From Bowmanella pacifica (GTDB taxonomy: Bacteria; Pseudomonadota; Gammaproteobacteria; Enterobacterales; Alteromonadaceae): a stretch of DNA of 64,000 bases. The position numbers and the translations under genes are program-made. Positions within the stretch are counted from its first letter, which is position 1. Each line of letters opens with the position of its first letter. Location: assembly GCF_014645355.1 (NCBI RefSeq), contig NZ_BMLS01000001.1, positions 868,001-932,000 of the forward strand. Reading direction: 5' to 3'. Below are positions 62,114-64,000 of the stretch, one piece after another. The notes under the pieces are model-generated. The model was not told where the DNA came from. It saw only the letters and a list, made by a program, of their open reading frames with translations, and made no database searches.

Positions 62114-63286
62114 ATGGGAATTTCAGCACAGCCAGTTTGGACCGCTGAGCCGCAAGCGGGCTATCAGATCAATTCCACTGCCATTAGTAACAATGGGCAA
62201 GTGTGCGTACTTGGCACCTCCGAGGAATACGGTAATGGCGATTTCTCGGTATGTTGCTATGACCAGAGTGGTACGCTGCTATGGCAAGACAAAATTGGCG
62301 AAGATATTTACCAAGGTGTCTATTGGGTTACGGTAAGCGGTAACGGCCGTTATGCAGCAGCTGGCGGCACTCTTAGCCATCAGGACACCAATAGCGGCTT
62401 TTTATATGCCTACGACAGCACCACAGGTAAACGTTTGCTGGATTTGCCAACCCAAAGTCGCGTCAATCAGGTCGCCTTGTCAGATACAGGCGAGACCCTG
62501 ATTGCGGTTGCTGGCAATAAATTATTGCTCTGTATACTTAAAAATGGCCAGTATCAGCTGGCAGACCAATATAGCTACACAGATCAATATTGCCAAAGCT
62601 GCCAGTTGAGTGCGGATGGCCGCACTGCTGTTGTAGCGACCACCCGCAGTTATGAGGTGACACAGGGAGCGGCAGGCACTGTCGGTCACTTCCCTATCAG
62701 GGCCGACAAACTGCAGTGCCCTGAGTTATACCAGGCCGATGCTGGCTTACAACGGGTAGCCATCACTTATGATGGCACCTGGTGGGCAGCGGCCAGCCAC
62801 AATGGACAGGCGCTGGCATTTAGTCTTGAGCGTCCGGCTCAACCGGCCTGGCAATATCAACCAAAGGATTTGATGCTCTCGGTTGCTTACGCCATCGCCA
62901 TTCAAAAAGGCAATGATGGCTCAGTGTACCTGGTATGTGGGGCTAACCTTGCCGAGCAAAGCCACGGCTGCCTGTTTTGTGTAAAGTCGGGGGCCCGTCT
63001 ACCTTGCGTGCCAGCACCGCTATGGCAAAAAAACACCCAGTACGATCCTAACCCTGGCGTAAATATGGATAGTCAGGCAATCTATGTAACGGCAACGGAC
63101 GGTCAGCCTGAAGCATCAGGACAGGAAACACCAGGAAACTTCTACCTGATCGACGTGCTAAGTGGTAAAACCTGCTGGCAGGTTCCTACGTCCCTGATGA
63201 ATTGGCCCATGGCCATCGGTGCTGACGCCAGCGCCATATTTGGTGCCAGCGACAATGGCACCGCTTATTATTGGTCGGCATCCTAA
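62114..63286 (+). CDS. PQQ/WD40-type beta-propeller protein
   Basis: A 390-residue protein. I start it at ATG 62114, after AAGGAG (62101-62106) with good spacing; the frame itself opens earlier at TTG 61868. From this start there is no signal peptide, so it may be cytoplasmic. Repeated blades are visible: STAISNNGQVCVLGT, VTVSGNGRYAAAGGT, VALSDTGETLIAVAG, CQLSADGRTAVVATT and IGADASAIFGASDNG, with DSTTGKRLLDL-like turns. This is a PQQ-like or WD40-like eight- or seven-bladed fold. It has several cysteines and no catalytic motif. Function unknown; probably a scaffold. Confidence 0.7.
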   Translation: MGISAQPVWTAEPQAGYQINSTAISNNGQVCVLGTSEEYGNGDFSVCCYDQSGTLLWQDKIGEDIYQGVYWVTVSGNGRYAAAGGTLSHQDTNSGFLYAYDSTTGKRLLDLPTQSRVNQVALSDTGETLIAVAGNKLLLCILKNGQYQLADQYSYTDQYCQSCQLSADGRTAVVATTRSYEVTQGAAGTVGHFPIRADKLQCPELYQADAGLQRVAITYDGTWWAAASHNGQALAFSLERPAQPAWQYQPKDLMLSVAYAIAIQKGNDGSVYLVCGANLAEQSHGCLFCVKSGARLPCVPAPLWQKNTQYDPNPGVNMDSQAIYVTATDGQPEASGQETPGNFYLIDVLSGKTCWQVPTSLMNWPMAIGADASAIFGASDNGTAYYWSAS

Positions 63287-63371
63287 GGGTAAGCTATTGC
63301 GTGAATCTCCTGCCTCGGGCAAATTCCCATTGAAAACCGTCCCCCGCAAGCACTTGCTGGACAGCAGAGAA

Positions 63372-64000
63372 ATGCTTCGCAGCCTGGTATTAGGCGGGGC
63401 CTGGTTACTATTGTGGCGCCTTGCGGTCTTAATGGAGTATGCCCCACACGCTAGTATCTGGTTTCCTCCTGCAGGACTCAGCTTTGCCGCGTTCCTGATT
63501 ATGGGACTGCGTGCGGTCCCTATCATCATGCTATGCAGTCTGATCGCGACATTTTGGGTGGATGATCTATACCGGATGCAACAATCCTGGGAACAACTCG
63601 CCTACACAGGCGTATTGTTTGGCGCCGCCCATAGCCTGTCTTACTATTGTGGTGCGGCATTACTGAAGCAGTTGATACGCAGCTCCTTTAGCGATGCCCT
63701 GCCAAAAATCATTCTTAGCTTTTTGATCCTTGGCACTCTTGCGTCTCTGCTGGGCGCCCTAGCTGGCACCCAAGTACTGGCGGGAAGCGGTTTAATTAGC
63801 TCGCAGGAAGCTTCGGCTATTTGGCTGCCTTGGTGGATTGGCGATATGGCCGGTACGCTAGTGCTCACCCCACTGTTTATTGGTTTACTTAGCTGGCGTT
63901 ACCCTCTGATTGAAGGTTGGCTGGGGGGGCTGGACTTTAAGCAAAGCGATCAAAGTTGGTACGGCTTCCTAAGTAAACTGCTGCTCAGCACCTCATTGCT
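63372..64000 (+). CDS. MASE1-domain membrane sensor (3' end beyond the window)
   Basis: The frame begins at ATG 63372 (a TTG at 63297 is an alternative) and is still open at the window end (209 residues visible). It shows the multi-helix MASE1 sensor domain: SIWFPPAGLSFAAFLIMG near the start, ATFWVDDLYRM, and WLPWWIGDMAGTLVLTPL near residue 160. MASE1 sits at the N-terminus of diguanylate cyclases, phosphodiesterases and histidine kinases, so the missing part should be a GGDEF, EAL or kinase domain. The output domain cannot be seen here. Confidence 0.75.
   Translation, partial: MLRSLVLGGAWLLLWRLAVLMEYAPHASIWFPPAGLSFAAFLIMGLRAVPIIMLCSLIATFWVDDLYRMQQSWEQLAYTGVLFGAAHSLSYYCGAALLKQLIRSSFSDALPKIILSFLILGTLASLLGALAGTQVLAGSGLISSQEASAIWLPWWIGDMAGTLVLTPLFIGLLSWRYPLIEGWLGGLDFKQSDQSWYGFLSKLLLSTSL

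Noticed and set aside
1-64000. CRISPR array
   Set aside because: No series of regularly spaced direct repeats was seen; the only direct repeats are the tRNA-Leu pieces and their neighbours.

Overview
Kind of organism. The window looks like chromosomal DNA of a marine gammaproteobacterium, most likely Alteromonadales. This rests on the order lptG-lptF (minus) / pepA-holC-valS (plus), two TonB-dependent receptors, a PEP-CTERM protein, a ThrE-type exporter, and a tRNA-Leu(CAA) gene used as an island integration site. The assignment is an inference from gene content; no marker-gene comparison was possible.

Left chromosomal flank (1-11.5 kb). A PEP-CTERM exported protein is followed by a probable carbon or phosphodiester uptake locus: a GPH/MelB-type symporter and a ROK regulator on the minus strand, divergent from a large TonB receptor and a secreted glycerophosphodiester phosphodiesterase on the plus strand. 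A perfect 12-bp inverted repeat overlaps a TATAAT box in the divergent region. Next come a scar of an IS3-family transposase and a siderophore-type TonB receptor.

Genomic island (about 11.49-46.79 kb). The island lies between a displaced 3' half of tRNA-Leu(CAA) at 11490-11544 and the intact tRNA-Leu at 46790-46876. A second displaced 3' half sits at 46636-46691 and an orphan 5' half at 47004-47043, so the site has been used more than once. From left to right the island carries: a truncated ImmA/IrrE-like gene; a tyrosine integrase; an H-NS-like silencer; a small mercury module (merR, operator, merC and a GDCCVxC protein, without merA); two unassigned genes, one possibly a replication initiator; a second tyrosine recombinase with a double-AAA+ ATPase, DUF6641, RadC-like and DUF2787 genes; a NYN-LOTUS RNase-like gene, a stand-alone viroplasmin/RNase-H1 hybrid-binding domain and a DUF429 gene; and finally a six-gene, about 22-kb operon.

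The six-gene operon (24158-46467) is the most interesting part. In order it encodes a BrxR/CapW-like WYL regulator, a SNF2-type helicase (DrmD-like), a 1675-residue Eco57I/DrmMI-like adenine methyltransferase, a 1638-residue GHKL (sacsin/Hsp90-like) ATPase with a C-terminal DUF3883 nuclease-like domain, a 2147-residue YprA/DruE-like helicase with DUF1998 and a C-terminal nuclease-like region, and a UvrD helicase with an N-terminal ParE/RelE-like domain. Gaps between genes are 1-8 bases. This is a DISARM/Druantia-related antiphage system, but it is not canonical DISARM (no PLD-type DrmC, no separate DrmB), Druantia or BREX. From memory it resembles the recently proposed YprA-helicase systems (the name ARMADA). 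The GHKL-DUF3883 protein, the ParE-UvrD protein and a C-terminal module shared by two neighbouring giants deserve attention.

Right chromosomal flank (47-64 kb). A degraded tRNA-Leu array with its promoter is followed by an SMP-30-like lipoprotein, an RDD protein, a cytochrome c lipoprotein, lptG-lptF, pepA-holC-valS, an S9 peptidase, a small membrane protein with a RidA-like protein, a ThrE exporter, a beta-propeller protein, and the start of a MASE1 sensor gene cut by the window end. The neighbourhood of tRNA-Leu(CAA) and lptFG-pepA-holC-valS is reminiscent of the leuX island hotspot of Escherichia coli.
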